64,000 bases of DNA from Actinomycetota bacterium. GTDB taxonomy: Bacteria; Actinomycetota; Acidimicrobiia; Acidimicrobiales; Microtrichaceae. The position numbers and the translations under genes were made by a program. Below are positions 25,527 to 33,670 of the stretch, piece after piece (position 1 is the stretch's first letter; every line of letters begins with the position of its first letter). The notes beneath the pieces were generated by a model. It ran no database searches and had not been told where the DNA came from. It worked only from the letters and a program-made list of their open reading frames with translations. Location: positions 62,001-126,000 of the forward strand of contig VGBZ01000003.1 in the NCBI GenBank assembly GCA_016870275.1, written 5' to 3'.

Positions 25527-25764
25527 TTCCTCCAGCGTCGTGAGTCACGAGATCGACGACGACCGTGGCGTAGACGTTGGACCACTCGGGATGGTGGTCG
25601 ATCTTCTCGGCATAGGTCGCCGCCGAGGCCATGAACCCGAATGCACATCCGAAGTCGCCGAAGGTGAACACCTTGTGGAGCTTTCCGTCGATCACATTCC
25701 AGTCGTTGAGCGAGCCGAGGGCCGCTCGGAGCTGCGCCGAATCGAGCGGCTCTGGTCGCGCCAT
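25471..25764 (-). CDS. pterin-4a-carbinolamine dehydratase family protein
   Basis: 97 residues, the normal size. The active-site pattern EKIDHHPEW (H57, H58, P59) with H75 and D-AGGITDLD is intact. These enzymes dehydrate 4a-hydroxytetrahydropterin; in many bacteria without aromatic hydroxylases they act in other cofactor contexts. It is last in the leftward sufD-Rieske-sufC2 set, 9 bp after sufC2. No reason for pterin chemistry in this operon is visible. Confidence 0.88.
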   Translation of the reverse strand: MARPEPLDSAQLRAALGSLNDWNVIDGKLHKVFTFGDFGCAFGFMASAATYAEKIDHHPEWSNVYATVVVDLVTHDAGGITDLDVQFARRLDDLAGH

Positions 25765-25773
25765 TGGGCGAGC

Positions 25774-26505
25774 CTAGGCCACCCAGGCGGAGTAGCCCTG
25801 ACCCTCGAGCCGGTCGACCAGTTCCGGGCCACCACTCTCCAGGATCCGGCCGTGACCGAAGATGTGGACGGTGTCCGGGTGCAGCTCCTGCAGGAGCCGG
25901 CTGTAGTGGGTGATCGCCAGCACGCCGAGCGCTGCGGGTCCGGACGTGGCCGCCTCGAGCCGACGGGCCACGGCTCGGAGCGCGTCGACGTCGAGACCGG
26001 AGTCGAGCTCGTCGAGTATTGCGATGCGGGGCTGGAGCACGGCGAGCTGCAAGGTCTCGTTTCGCTTCTTCTCCCCTCCGGAGAGGTCCACGTTGAGGTC
26101 GCGCCCAGCAAAGGCCCGGTCGAATCCGATGACGTCAGCCTCGTCGCGCATCAGCTCCGGGACGAGCTCGGGGTCGCGGCCGGCGGCGGCGTAGGCGGCG
26201 GCGAGCACGTCGGCGAGCTGCACACCGGGGACCTCGGTCGGATACTGCGATGCGAGGAACAGGCCGGCCTGAGCCCGCTCCCACGTGGGGAGTCCGAGAA
26301 GGTCCACCCCGTCGAGGGTGGCTGTCCCACCCGTCACGTGGTAGCCGGTGCGGCCCATCAACACGTTCGACAGCGTCGACTTTCCCGAGCCGTTCGGGCC
26401 CATCAGTGCATGAACCTCGCCGGACCTCACCGTGAGCGTCACTCCGTTGAGGATCGGGGTCTCCCCCACTGTTGCATGCAGCTGGTCGATGACGAGTTCG
26501 CTCAC
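25774..26505 (-). CDS. sufC: SufC2, second Fe-S assembly ATPase
   Basis: 243 residues with Walker A GPNGSGKST, signature DLSGGEKKRNE, Walker B IAILDELDSGLDVDAL and H-loop ITHYSRLL. The N-terminus (SELVIDQLHATVGETPILNG) and length match ordinary SufC better than the other copy. Its ATG overlaps the TGA of the Rieske gene. Being in the sufD operon it is the likelier classical partner of SufD-SufB. The two SufC proteins differ throughout, so this is not a recent duplication. Confidence 0.92.
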   Translation of the reverse strand: MSELVIDQLHATVGETPILNGVTLTVRSGEVHALMGPNGSGKSTLSNVLMGRTGYHVTGGTATLDGVDLLGLPTWERAQAGLFLASQYPTEVPGVQLADVLAAAYAAAGRDPELVPELMRDEADVIGFDRAFAGRDLNVDLSGGEKKRNETLQLAVLQPRIAILDELDSGLDVDALRAVARRLEAATSGPAALGVLAITHYSRLLQELHPDTVHIFGHGRILESGGPELVDRLEGQGYSAWVA

Positions 26506-26828
26506 TGCGTTCCCTCGATCGAGACGATCACATCACCGTCGATGATTTCGACCTGGTAGGTCGGCACGGGTCGCAGTGCGGGGAGCGATTGTGGTTTCCC
26601 GGAACGAAGGTCGAACTCGCTCCCGTGCTTGGGGCACTCGAGCGTGCAGGCCCGCTCGTCGACGATCCCGCCGGCGAGCGACACGTCGGCGTGGCTACAC
26701 CGGTCCCCGATGGCGTAGACGTCGTCACCGATCCGTACGAGCGCCAGAACCACTCCGTCATCGAGCGCAAACCTTCGGGCGCCGCCATGGACGAGGTCGT
26801 CGAACGCACAAAGTCGCACGTTGTTCAT
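26502..26828 (-). CDS. Rieske-type [2Fe-2S] ferredoxin
   Basis: 108 residues with both Rieske ligand boxes: C44-x-H46 (CSHADVS) and C65-x2-H68 (CPKHGSEF). There is no transmembrane helix, so it is a soluble non-haem-oxygenase-type ferredoxin. Overlaps of 4 bp with sufD upstream and sufC2 downstream put it in the same operon. Rieske ferredoxins inside suf operons are common in actinobacteria; a role in electron supply or as a client protein is inferred. Confidence 0.92.
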   Translation of the reverse strand: MNNVRLCAFDDLVHGGARRFALDDGVVLALVRIGDDVYAIGDRCSHADVSLAGGIVDERACTLECPKHGSEFDLRSGKPQSLPALRPVPTYQVEIIDGDVIVSIEGTQ

Positions 26829-28045
26829 GTTCGATCTCCACTCATCAATTCTGCAAGCGTCGGTCGGATCGCCTCGGCGATTCCCGGAACCGGGCAGCGA
26901 TCGAGCACTTCGTCGAAGAACCCGGCGACGATCAGACGCTCAGCGACCTCGGTCGGCACACCACGGGTCTCGAGGTAGAAGCGTTGGTCGGCATCGACGG
27001 GACCGACGGTCGAGGCGTGGGCGCAACGTACGTCGTTGTTCTCGATCTCGAGGTTGGGCACCGACTCCGCCCAGGCGTCGTCGCTGAGGGTCATGATGCG
27101 GTTCGACTGCTCGGCGTTGGCGCCACGGGCGTCGGGGTGGATTCGAATGAGCCCGGTGTACACGGCGTGGGCCCGGCCGTCGACAGCGCCCTTGAACACC
27201 AGCTCGGACGTCGTGTCGCGGGCGAGGTGGTCCTGGAAGGTGCGAAGATCACGCATCTGGTCGCCACCACCGGCGTAGAGGCTGACGAGCCGGGCATCGG
27301 CGCCCCGGCCGAGGAGTTGGCAGTCCACACGGGTCCGGGCGTAGCGACCGCCGATCGCTGCGATCCACGTGTCGTAGGTGCCGGAGGCCTCCACTCGGGC
27401 GGTGACCGACCCGACCACATCGGAGCGGACCGATACGTCCTGGATCAACACGTGGCGCAGGGTTGCGTCACGTCCGACCTCGACCTCGGTGACCGGGACG
27501 ACGAGTGAATCCGAGGGCCCGGTGCTGCGGTGGACCTCCACCAGCGTCGCCTCGCTGTTCGCTCCGAGCTCGATGCGCATCCGGGGTGCGACGACCACGC
27601 CATCGGTGGTCACGACACTCGCTACGACGATGGGAGCGACGACTCGCGCCTGGGCGTCGACCGTGACCGTGACCTGAGCGGAGCAGAGCCGCTCGTTGAG
27701 AAGGGCGAAAGCGTTGGGAGATGCCTGCTCGGTCTGGACGGTCTGGACGGCATGGACGTCGATCCGTACGGGATCAGCGGCTTCCGCAGCACTGACGGAG
27801 CCGTCGACCACGACGACGGTGGCAGAAGGCGGTTGGGTCGATGCGCCGAGGAGGTCGTCGATGGTTGCTCGGGCGGTTGAGATCGATTCGAGGGCCGGCT
27901 CCACGGGCGCCCGGGCGAACCGGGTCGGGTCGATGTCGGCGACTCGGCTGTAGCGCCACTCCTCGGCGTCGGTCGTCGGGAGTTGGAGATCTGCGAGGTC
28001 CTCGGCGAGATGCCCGAACGGACCTGTCTCGACCGTCGTGCCCAC
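26825..28045 (-). CDS. sufD: SufD, Fe-S scaffold subunit
   Basis: 406 residues from GTG 28045. The N-terminal DAEEWRYSRVADID matches the SufD start. The C-terminal half has the beta-helix region QMRDLRTFQDHLARDTTSEL, then KGAVDGRAHAVYTGLIRI, AEQSNRIMTLSDDAWAESVP and CAHASTVGPVDADQRFYL, with the conserved Cys-His pair. SufD pairs with SufB and a SufC dimer. A TAAATT lying 7 nt before the GTG, just downstream of the shared operator, would give a leaderless message. Confidence 0.92.
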   Translation of the reverse strand: MGTTVETGPFGHLAEDLADLQLPTTDAEEWRYSRVADIDPTRFARAPVEPALESISTARATIDDLLGASTQPPSATVVVVDGSVSAAEAADPVRIDVHAVQTVQTEQASPNAFALLNERLCSAQVTVTVDAQARVVAPIVVASVVTTDGVVVAPRMRIELGANSEATLVEVHRSTGPSDSLVVPVTEVEVGRDATLRHVLIQDVSVRSDVVGSVTARVEASGTYDTWIAAIGGRYARTRVDCQLLGRGADARLVSLYAGGGDQMRDLRTFQDHLARDTTSELVFKGAVDGRAHAVYTGLIRIHPDARGANAEQSNRIMTLSDDAWAESVPNLEIENNDVRCAHASTVGPVDADQRFYLETRGVPTEVAERLIVAGFFDEVLDRCPVPGIAEAIRPTLAELMSGDRT

Positions 28046-28053
28046 GACGGGGA

Positions 28054-28079
28054 ATTTACCCTACGGGCGTAGGGATTAT
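28054..28079 (-). promoter_or_regulatory. sufD operator, ATTT-N3-CTAC-N4-GTAG
   Basis: Read on the plus strand this is ATTT, ACC, CTAC, GGGC, GTAG, GGA, TTAT. The inner CCCTAC/GTAGGG arms (28059-28064 and 28069-28074) are perfect. Spacing is identical to the copies before sufC1 and sufB. It overlaps the likely promoter of the sufD operon, whose GTG is 9 bp away. Confidence 0.7.
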
Positions 28080-28112
28080 TCAGTCGGCGTCGATCGGATC
28101 GGACGTTCCCTC

Positions 28113-28463
28113 TCAGTCCTTCGAGCCCGGGAGGAACCGCCGCCAGCCCCTGCGCTTCTTCTCCTCCGCTGCGAGTTCGCCCATGACCTTGGGGCCCGCA
28201 GCGTTGACGACGTCCTCTGCGGAGTCGAGGAGTGCCGCAATCGAGTCGTCCTCTCCAAGGCTCTCCGGTTCGGGCGGCGTGGGTGGCGTCACAAGGGTCC
28301 CGTGGGCCCAGTTGACGTCGGCGAGGCGAGGCTGGAACGCCTGGCAGTTCTCAGGGCACCGCCACGGCGCCTCCGGAGCCAGATCCAGGTCGCACTTCCT
28401 CACGGTGTCACCGTTCGGATAGGAGCGACTCTCGAAGAATTTGCAGTTCTCCTGCATGGGCAT
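28113..28463 (-). CDS. small four-cysteine protein of unknown function
   Basis: 116 residues starting MPMQENCKFFESRSYPNG. C7, C24, C36 and C40 (KCDLD and RCPENC) form a compact set able to bind a metal or Fe-S cluster. The rest is acidic, then a helix, then a basic tail (EEKKRRGWRRFLPG). I recall similar short proteins in actinobacteria without known function. It lies upstream of the sufD operon in the same direction, separated by the suf operator, so it has its own promoter or reads through. Confidence 0.7.
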   Translation of the reverse strand: MPMQENCKFFESRSYPNGDTVRKCDLDLAPEAPWRCPENCQAFQPRLADVNWAHGTLVTPPTPPEPESLGEDDSIAALLDSAEDVVNAAGPKVMGELAAEEKKRRGWRRFLPGSKD

Positions 28464-28580
28464 GGTGCCATTGTGGCCTACGTCGGAACGACACCTCGCT
28501 CAGGTGGGGTCTGCTGGCCGGGAACTTTGACCCAGTGCCGGCGACTCAACAGGGGTACCGACCGGGCCGATGCTGAACGG

Positions 28581-29492
28581 GTGAACACAGTCGTACCTCG
28601 GATCCTGCTCGATGCCGCCGATGTGCCCGCGTGCACGCTCAATCCGGACGGGGTGATCACCTCGCTCAACCCGGCGTTCTCACGGCTCTGCGGGCGAGGC
28701 ACCGGTGAGCTCGTCGGATCGCACGCCACGTCGCTGTGCATCGAGTCCGATCAGGCAGAGGTGCTGACCGGCCTGATCAGCCTCCTCGGCCGTCACGCCG
28801 AACTCGCTCACGTGGAGGTGCGCCTCTGTTCGGTCAGCGGCACGAGTCGACGGGTGCGCCTCACGATGGCCGCCGAACCGGTCATCTCCGATCACCATGC
28901 CACCGACACGCCGGAACGGGTCACGTCGATCGCCGTCGTCGGTCGGGACCTCACCGCTGACCGGCGACGGAACCCCCCTGTGGCGCCCGACTCCACACCG
29001 GACCGGGGAACCCAGCCGTCCGGCGCCGCTGTCAGTCCGGATCTCGCACTGACGGTCGAGGCCGCACGCACTGCGACGCTCGAAACCGGTCGTCCGTACG
29101 CCGTGATCGAACTCGCAATGACCGGACCGGCGCTCGAACCCGCCGACCTGCGGCTCGCAGCGGCGACGATCGTCGATCGAATGCGTCAGCAACTCCGCTC
29201 CCACGACACGATCGTCCGTCACCACCAAGGGGTCTGCACCGTGGTGGCGACCGACCTCGGCGATGCCCAGGACGCCGCCGGTGTCTGTTACCGCCTCCTG
29301 TCGACCACGATGGAACCGGTCGTGCTCCGGGGTGAACCCGTCGACCTCAAGCTGGCCGCCGGGATCGCCATCGACGACGGTACGAGCGACCCGGACGACG
29401 TCGTGTCAACAGCACGCAGCCTGGAGACCATTGCACTCAGCGATGGTGGTGGGTTCCGCATTCGGGCCCTCGGCGCGCTCGCCCAGGCCTGA
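28581..29492 (+). CDS. PAS protein with a degenerate GGDEF-like domain
   Basis: 303 residues from GTG 28581. Residues about 10-130 form a PAS domain (ACTLNPDGVITSLNPAFSRL, GRGTGELVGSH). The C-terminal 160 residues have the length and strand pattern of a GGDEF domain, but where GGDEF should stand the sequence reads RHHQGVC, so cyclic di-GMP synthesis is not expected. It could sense a ligand or act as a regulatory partner. It is embedded, on the opposite strand, between sufD and sufB. Confidence 0.6.
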   Translation: MNTVVPRILLDAADVPACTLNPDGVITSLNPAFSRLCGRGTGELVGSHATSLCIESDQAEVLTGLISLLGRHAELAHVEVRLCSVSGTSRRVRLTMAAEPVISDHHATDTPERVTSIAVVGRDLTADRRRNPPVAPDSTPDRGTQPSGAAVSPDLALTVEAARTATLETGRPYAVIELAMTGPALEPADLRLAAATIVDRMRQQLRSHDTIVRHHQGVCTVVATDLGDAQDAAGVCYRLLSTTMEPVVLRGEPVDLKLAAGIAIDDGTSDPDDVVSTARSLETIALSDGGGFRIRALGALAQA

Positions 29493-29509
29493 GCCTCCGC
29501 AGCGGGGGA

Positions 29510-30904
29510 TCAGCCGACGCTGCCCTCCATCTGGAGTTCGATGAGCCGGCTCCACTCGACTGCGTACTCCATGGGCAGGGTCCGTGTGATCGGCTCGATG
29601 AAGCCATTGACGACCATGGACATGGCTCGCTCCTCGGACAGTCCCCGGCTCATGAGGTAGTAGAGCTGCTCGTCGGCGATCTTGGATACGCTCGCCTCGT
29701 GACCGACCACCGCGTCACGTGAACCGACCTCGGTGTAGGGGTAGGTATCGGACACGGAGTCCTCGTCGAGGATGAGTGCGTCGCACTGCACGTGGCTGAC
29801 GCAGTTGGCGGCGTCATCCTCGACCCGCACCAATCCCCGGTAGGACGTGCGCCCACCACCGGAGGAGATCGACTTGGATACGACCTTGGATGTGGTTTCC
29901 GGCGCAGCGTGGATCATCTTGGCTCCGGTGTCCTGGTGCTGGCCTGCACCGGCGTAGGCGACCGAGAGCACCTCGCCCGACGCCTTGGGGCCGACCATGA
30001 CCACGCTGGGGTATTTCATGGTGAGGCGACTTCCGATGTTGCCGTCGATCCACTCCATGTGACCCTCGGCCTCCACGACCGCTCGCTTGGTCACCAGATT
30101 GAAGACGTTCGACGACCAGTTCTGGATGGTCGTGTAGGTCACCCTGGCCGACGGCTTGACGACGATCTCGACCACAGCGGAGTGCAACGAGTCCGAGGTG
30201 TACACGGGAGCGGAACAGCCCTCGATGTAGTGCACCCGAGAACCCTCGTCGGCAATGATCAGTGTCCGCTCGAACTGGCCCATGTTCTCGGCGTTGATCC
30301 GGAAGTAGGCCTGCAGCGGCATCTCGACCTCCACTCCGGGGGGCACGTAGATGAACGAACCACCCGACCACACTGCGGAGTTGAGCGACGAGAACTTGTT
30401 GTCATTGCGCGGGATCACGGTGCCGAAGTACTGCTTGACGATCTCGGGATACTCCCGCAGAGCGGTGTCCATGTCGCAGAACACCACGCCCTGACGCTCG
30501 AGATCCTCACGGTTGCGGTGGAACACCACCTCGGACTCGTACTGGGCGGTTACGCCGGCGAGGTACTTGCGCTCGGCCTCTGGGATCCCGAGCTTCTCGT
30601 AGGTGTTCTTGATGGCCTCAGGCAGGTCGTCCCAGTCCTCGACCTGCCCCTCAGTGGGCTTGATGTAGTAGTAGATGTCGTCGAAGTAGATCTCCGACGT
30701 GTCACCGCCCCAGTTGGGCATGGGACGCCGGTCGAAGGCGCGGAGGCTCTTCAGTCGGAAGTCGAGCATCCAGTCGGGTTCGCCCTTCATCCAGGACATC
30801 TCCCGGACGATCGCCTCGTCGAGACCCTTCTTGGGCTTGAAGACGTAGTCCTCTGCGTCGCTCCAGCCGAGCGAGTACTTGGACAGGTCGAGATCGACCG
30901 ACAT
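29510..30904 (-). CDS. sufB: SufB, Fe-S scaffold subunit
   Basis: 464 residues, the family's usual length. Landmarks are [67 protein letters not shown] and the conserved C-terminal cysteine in [13 protein letters not shown]. SufB is the main assembly scaffold, acting with SufD and SufC. GGAGG seven bases before the ATG is a strong ribosome site. It stands alone on its transcript, about 1.05 kb from the nearest leftward gene (28463), while most bacteria keep sufB directly before sufD. Confidence 0.95.
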   Translation of the reverse strand: MSVDLDLSKYSLGWSDAEDYVFKPKKGLDEAIVREMSWMKGEPDWMLDFRLKSLRAFDRRPMPNWGGDTSEIYFDDIYYYIKPTEGQVEDWDDLPEAIKNTYEKLGIPEAERKYLAGVTAQYESEVVFHRNREDLERQGVVFCDMDTALREYPEIVKQYFGTVIPRNDNKFSSLNSAVWSGGSFIYVPPGVEVEMPLQAYFRINAENMGQFERTLIIADEGSRVHYIEGCSAPVYTSDSLHSAVVEIVVKPSARVTYTTIQNWSSNVFNLVTKRAVVEAEGHMEWIDGNIGSRLTMKYPSVVMVGPKASGEVLSVAYAGAGQHQDTGAKMIHAAPETTSKVVSKSISSGGGRTSYRGLVRVEDDAANCVSHVQCDALILDEDSVSDTYPYTEVGSRDAVVGHEASVSKIADEQLYYLMSRGLSEERAMSMVVNGFIEPITRTLPMEYAVEWSRLIELQMEGSVG

Positions 30905-30927
30905 GTGGGCTCCTCCGGAGGACGGGG

Positions 30928-30953
30928 ATTTCTCCTACTCCGATAGTAACAAC
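30928..30953 (-). promoter_or_regulatory. sufB operator, ATTT-N3-CTAC-N4-ATAG
   Basis: Plus-strand reading: ATTT, CTC, CTAC, TCCG, ATAG, TAA, CAAC. The left half matches the other two suf sites exactly and the right half is degenerate (ATAG for GTAG). It lies 24-49 bp upstream of the sufB ATG, in the divergent gap shared with the DUF2752 gene. Confidence 0.6.
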
Positions 30954-30970
30954 CTCCCCGTCCTGACGAC

Positions 30971-31450
30971 ATGCCACGTCGGCCCTACAGTGATGCCGTG
31001 CAGACGCACGGCCACCCCGTCCAACGCAGTTGGCTCGGCCCCGCGGTGGCCATCGGATCGGTGGCGGTCGGCTCGGCGCTGATCGCCGCATGGAACCCGG
31101 GCGACACGGGCCAACCGCTGTGCACCTCGCAGATGGCGTTCGGGGTCGACTGCCCCTTCTGCGGCGGCATGCGTTGTGTGAACTCCCTCGTCCGGGGCGA
31201 TGTCCTCGCTGCGGCAGATCACAACGTCCTGCTCGCTGTGGCACTTCCCCTGGTAGCGATCGGTCTCGCGGTGTGGTTGTGGCGCTCGATGCACGGCCAG
31301 ACGACGCCGGTGCCGTGGCCCACCGACCGACGAAGATCGATGCTGCTCGGAGCGGCGATCGTGGTGGGCCTCGTGGTGTTCACCGTTCTCCGCAACGTCG
31401 GCGGACCGCCCTGGGTCGAGTGGCTCCACTCGACGTCCTACCTGGGCTGA
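30971..31450 (+). CDS. DUF2752 membrane protein
   Basis: 159 residues from ATG 30971; an in-frame GTG at 30998 would trim nine. Three hydrophobic segments are visible (GPAVAIGSVAVGSALIAAW, NVLLAVALPLVAIGLAVWLW, LLGAAIVVGLVVFTVLRNV). The DUF2752 signature CPFCGGMR with an upstream Cys lies between the first two. Function is unknown for the family; the CxxC suggests thiol or metal chemistry. It is divergent from sufB and could share its control region. Confidence 0.8.
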   Translation: MPRRPYSDAVQTHGHPVQRSWLGPAVAIGSVAVGSALIAAWNPGDTGQPLCTSQMAFGVDCPFCGGMRCVNSLVRGDVLAAADHNVLLAVALPLVAIGLAVWLWRSMHGQTTPVPWPTDRRRSMLLGAAIVVGLVVFTVLRNVGGPPWVEWLHSTSYLG

Positions 31451-31487
31451 GCGACACTTCCCCTCGAGAACCGTTCCGCCAATCTGC

Positions 31488-32006
31488 TCAGTCCAGCCGA
31501 CGCAGAAACGACGGGTATCGCGCAGCGCGCTGCACGTAGGACTGCACGCCGAGGTCGAAGTGTCCCGGCTGCACCGCATCGGGCGTGATGGTCGCCGGGA
31601 TCCCGCGGGCCATGGACAACGGCGGGACGACCTTCCGGTTTCCGACGAACGCGCCGGCCGCAACAACCGCCTCGCGCCCGATCCGGGCGTCGTGCAGGAC
31701 GATCGAGCCGATCCCGATCAGCGCCTTGTCCTCGACGACGCACCCCTCGAGGACCGCACCGTGCCCGACCGTGACATCGTTGCCGAGCGTGGTCGGGTGG
31801 AACGGAGTGGTGTGCAGGACCGCACCGTCCTGAATGCTGCAGCGCTCACCGATGAAGATGAACCCATCGTCGCCACGGATCACCGCTCCGGGCCAGACCG
31901 ACGACTCGGCGCCGAGCACGACCGACCCGATGACGACGGCGTCCGGATGCACGTACGCCGACGGGTCGATCTCGGGAACCTGCTCGCCGAGTGCGTAGAT
32001 GGCCAC
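31488..32006 (-). CDS. gamma-carbonic-anhydrase-like hexapeptide-repeat protein
   Basis: 172 residues of left-handed beta-helix hexapeptide repeats (VIGSVVLGAESSVWPGAVI, then TLGNDVTVGHGAVLEGCVV). Family metal ligands are three histidines. H65 and H82 are present, but the third position, normally LHGC, reads LEGC (E87). The protein may bind metal with a carboxylate or be inactive. Relatives include YrdA, PaaY and CaiE. It starts 18 bp after the flavin reductase gene ends, on the same strand. Confidence 0.88.
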   Translation of the reverse strand: MAIYALGEQVPEIDPSAYVHPDAVVIGSVVLGAESSVWPGAVIRGDDGFIFIGERCSIQDGAVLHTTPFHPTTLGNDVTVGHGAVLEGCVVEDKALIGIGSIVLHDARIGREAVVAAGAFVGNRKVVPPLSMARGIPATITPDAVQPGHFDLGVQSYVQRAARYPSFLRRLD

Positions 32007-32024
32007 TGATCCTGCCCGCAGGCC

Positions 32025-32579
32025 TCAGTCGATCGACTCGTGTCGGTGGTAACCGCCGCGTGCGAACACGAGAGCACCGGCCTCGGCCCGGTGGACCTCG
32101 AGTGCGAGCACCCGGCCGATCACGACATCGTGGTCACCGGCTGGGAACACGTCGAAGATCTCGCAGTCGAGGTGGGCGACGGCGGAGTGGATGAGCGGCG
32201 AGCCGGTGACGGGCGCCGGTTCCCAACTGATGCCGTCGAACTTGTCCTCCACCCGAGAGGCGAATCGGCCGCTGGTGGCATCCTGGTCGTCGGCCAGCAC
32301 GCTGACACCGAACGCCTGCTGCTCGGCGATGACGTTCCATGTGGTCGACGATCGAGCGACGCAGAAGCCGACCAACGGCGGGGCGAGCGAGACCGAGAAG
32401 AACGAGCCGACCGTGAGCCCGACCGGTCGTCCTGCTGTTGAACCCGACACCACCGTGACCCCGGTCGGAAGGTGGCCGAGGACGTTGCGGTAGACCGCAG
32501 GGTCGATCTCGACAATCGCCGGGGCGCCGAGATGGCGCTCCCGTCCGCTGCCGGACGAGTCGGCTGGTTCCGCAGTCAT
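32025..32579 (-). CDS. flavin reductase family protein (split-barrel FMN-binding)
   Basis: 184 residues. LGHLPTGVTVVSGS near 35-48, GLTVGSFFSVSLAPPLVGFCV and FGVSVLADDQ are the FMN-binding core of the HpaC/flavin-reductase family. The C-terminal GDHDVVIGRVLALE and ARGGYHR complete it. It would reduce FMN or FAD with NAD(P)H for a partner monooxygenase, none of which is nearby. The Ser/Gly-rich N-terminal 20 residues look disordered. Confidence 0.88.
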   Translation of the reverse strand: MTAEPADSSGSGRERHLGAPAIVEIDPAVYRNVLGHLPTGVTVVSGSTAGRPVGLTVGSFFSVSLAPPLVGFCVARSSTTWNVIAEQQAFGVSVLADDQDATSGRFASRVEDKFDGISWEPAPVTGSPLIHSAVAHLDCEIFDVFPAGDHDVVIGRVLALEVHRAEAGALVFARGGYHRHESID

Positions 32580-32600
32580 GCAGTTCGAACCCTAGACGGT

Positions 32601-33512
32601 TCAGGTCCCGGTGGCCGCCTGCGGCGCGCTGCGGCGACGTCCCAGACCACGGGTGGAGTCGGCCACGGACGGGGCCTCCAACTTCAACGTCAGCCCCTCG
32701 GAAGCGGCGATCACCTGCTCCACACCACGCGAATCCCCGAGGCGCCGTGCGCCCACGAGCAGTTCGTCGATCCGAAGGTCGGTGTGCGCCGGGTCGTGGT
32801 GGAACAACACCAGCGTCCTCGCTCCGGCCTGTGCAGCCACCTCAACGGCGTAGTCGACTGTGCAGTGACCCCAGTCCGAACGCATCGAGAACTCGAGGTC
32901 GTCGAACTGCGCATCGTGGATCAGCACGTCGACCTCGGCGCACAGGTCGAGGACCGCTTCGTCGACATCGGTCGACGCCGGGGCCGGTTGCTGGTGGTCG
33001 CTGACGTAGGCGATGCTCACGCCGCCGGTCGTGATCCGGTAACCGAGGGTCGGTCCGACGTGCGGCACCCATGCCGCTTCGATCTGCACGCCGGGCACCT
33101 CGAATGACCCGATCGGGGCCTCGTGGAAGTTGATCTCGCCGGGGAGCTCATCGACGCTGACGGGAAAGTACGGGGGCTTTATGAAACGCCGGATCGAGTC
33201 CTCGAGACTCTCGACCTCCTGCGGCGGTCCGTACACGTCGAGGGAGGCCCCTTCGACGAGGAGCGGTGAGAAGAACGGAATCCCCTGCACGTGGTCCCAG
33301 TGCAGATGGGTCAGGAGGGCCGTTCCCCTGAACGGTTGGTCGAACGGTTGGTCGAGCCCGTAGAACCGAAGGCCGGTACCGAGGTCGAGGACGACTGGAT
33401 CGTGGTCCTCGGAGGTGACGACCACGCACGATGTGTTGCCACCGTAACGAGCGACGCTGTCACAGGCACATGGCGTGGACCCTCGCACTCCGTAGAAGGT
33501 GATCTCCGCCAT
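32601..33512 (-). CDS. MBL-fold metallo-hydrolase, phosphodiesterase-like
   Basis: 303 residues with TFYGVRGSTPCA and YGGNTSCVVV at the N-terminus, the metal motif THLHWDHVQG, then SDHQQP and a final His region (LFHHDPAHTD). This layout resembles the cyclic-nucleotide phosphodiesterase or RNase Z-like branch of the superfamily. Substrate unknown. It lies 21 bp upstream of the flavin reductase gene in the same direction. An inverted repeat sits 63 bp ahead of its start. Confidence 0.85.
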   Translation of the reverse strand: MAEITFYGVRGSTPCACDSVARYGGNTSCVVVTSEDHDPVVLDLGTGLRFYGLDQPFDQPFRGTALLTHLHWDHVQGIPFFSPLLVEGASLDVYGPPQEVESLEDSIRRFIKPPYFPVSVDELPGEINFHEAPIGSFEVPGVQIEAAWVPHVGPTLGYRITTGGVSIAYVSDHQQPAPASTDVDEAVLDLCAEVDVLIHDAQFDDLEFSMRSDWGHCTVDYAVEVAAQAGARTLVLFHHDPAHTDLRIDELLVGARRLGDSRGVEQVIAASEGLTLKLEAPSVADSTRGLGRRRSAPQAATGT

Positions 33513-33574
33513 GCCCCCTCGGGTGGTCAGATCGGGTGGTCAGGTTCGTCTTGTTACGCACGCTGGGCTGCCGC

Positions 33575-33595
33575 GTTGAGCCCCAACGGCTCAAC
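33575..33595. promoter_or_regulatory. perfect inverted repeat GTTGAGCC-N5-GGCTCAAC
   Basis: Eight-base arms with a 5-nt loop lie between the end of mutY and the start of the metallo-hydrolase gene, both leftward. No T-run follows on either strand. It could be a factor-assisted terminator for mutY or an operator for the next gene. Confidence 0.4.
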
Positions 33596-33670
33596 GATAG
33601 GTGAACTCAGCCTGAATCGTCACCGGGGTGTGACAGATATCTCCCGCCCGAGTCCAGCGATCACCCGACG

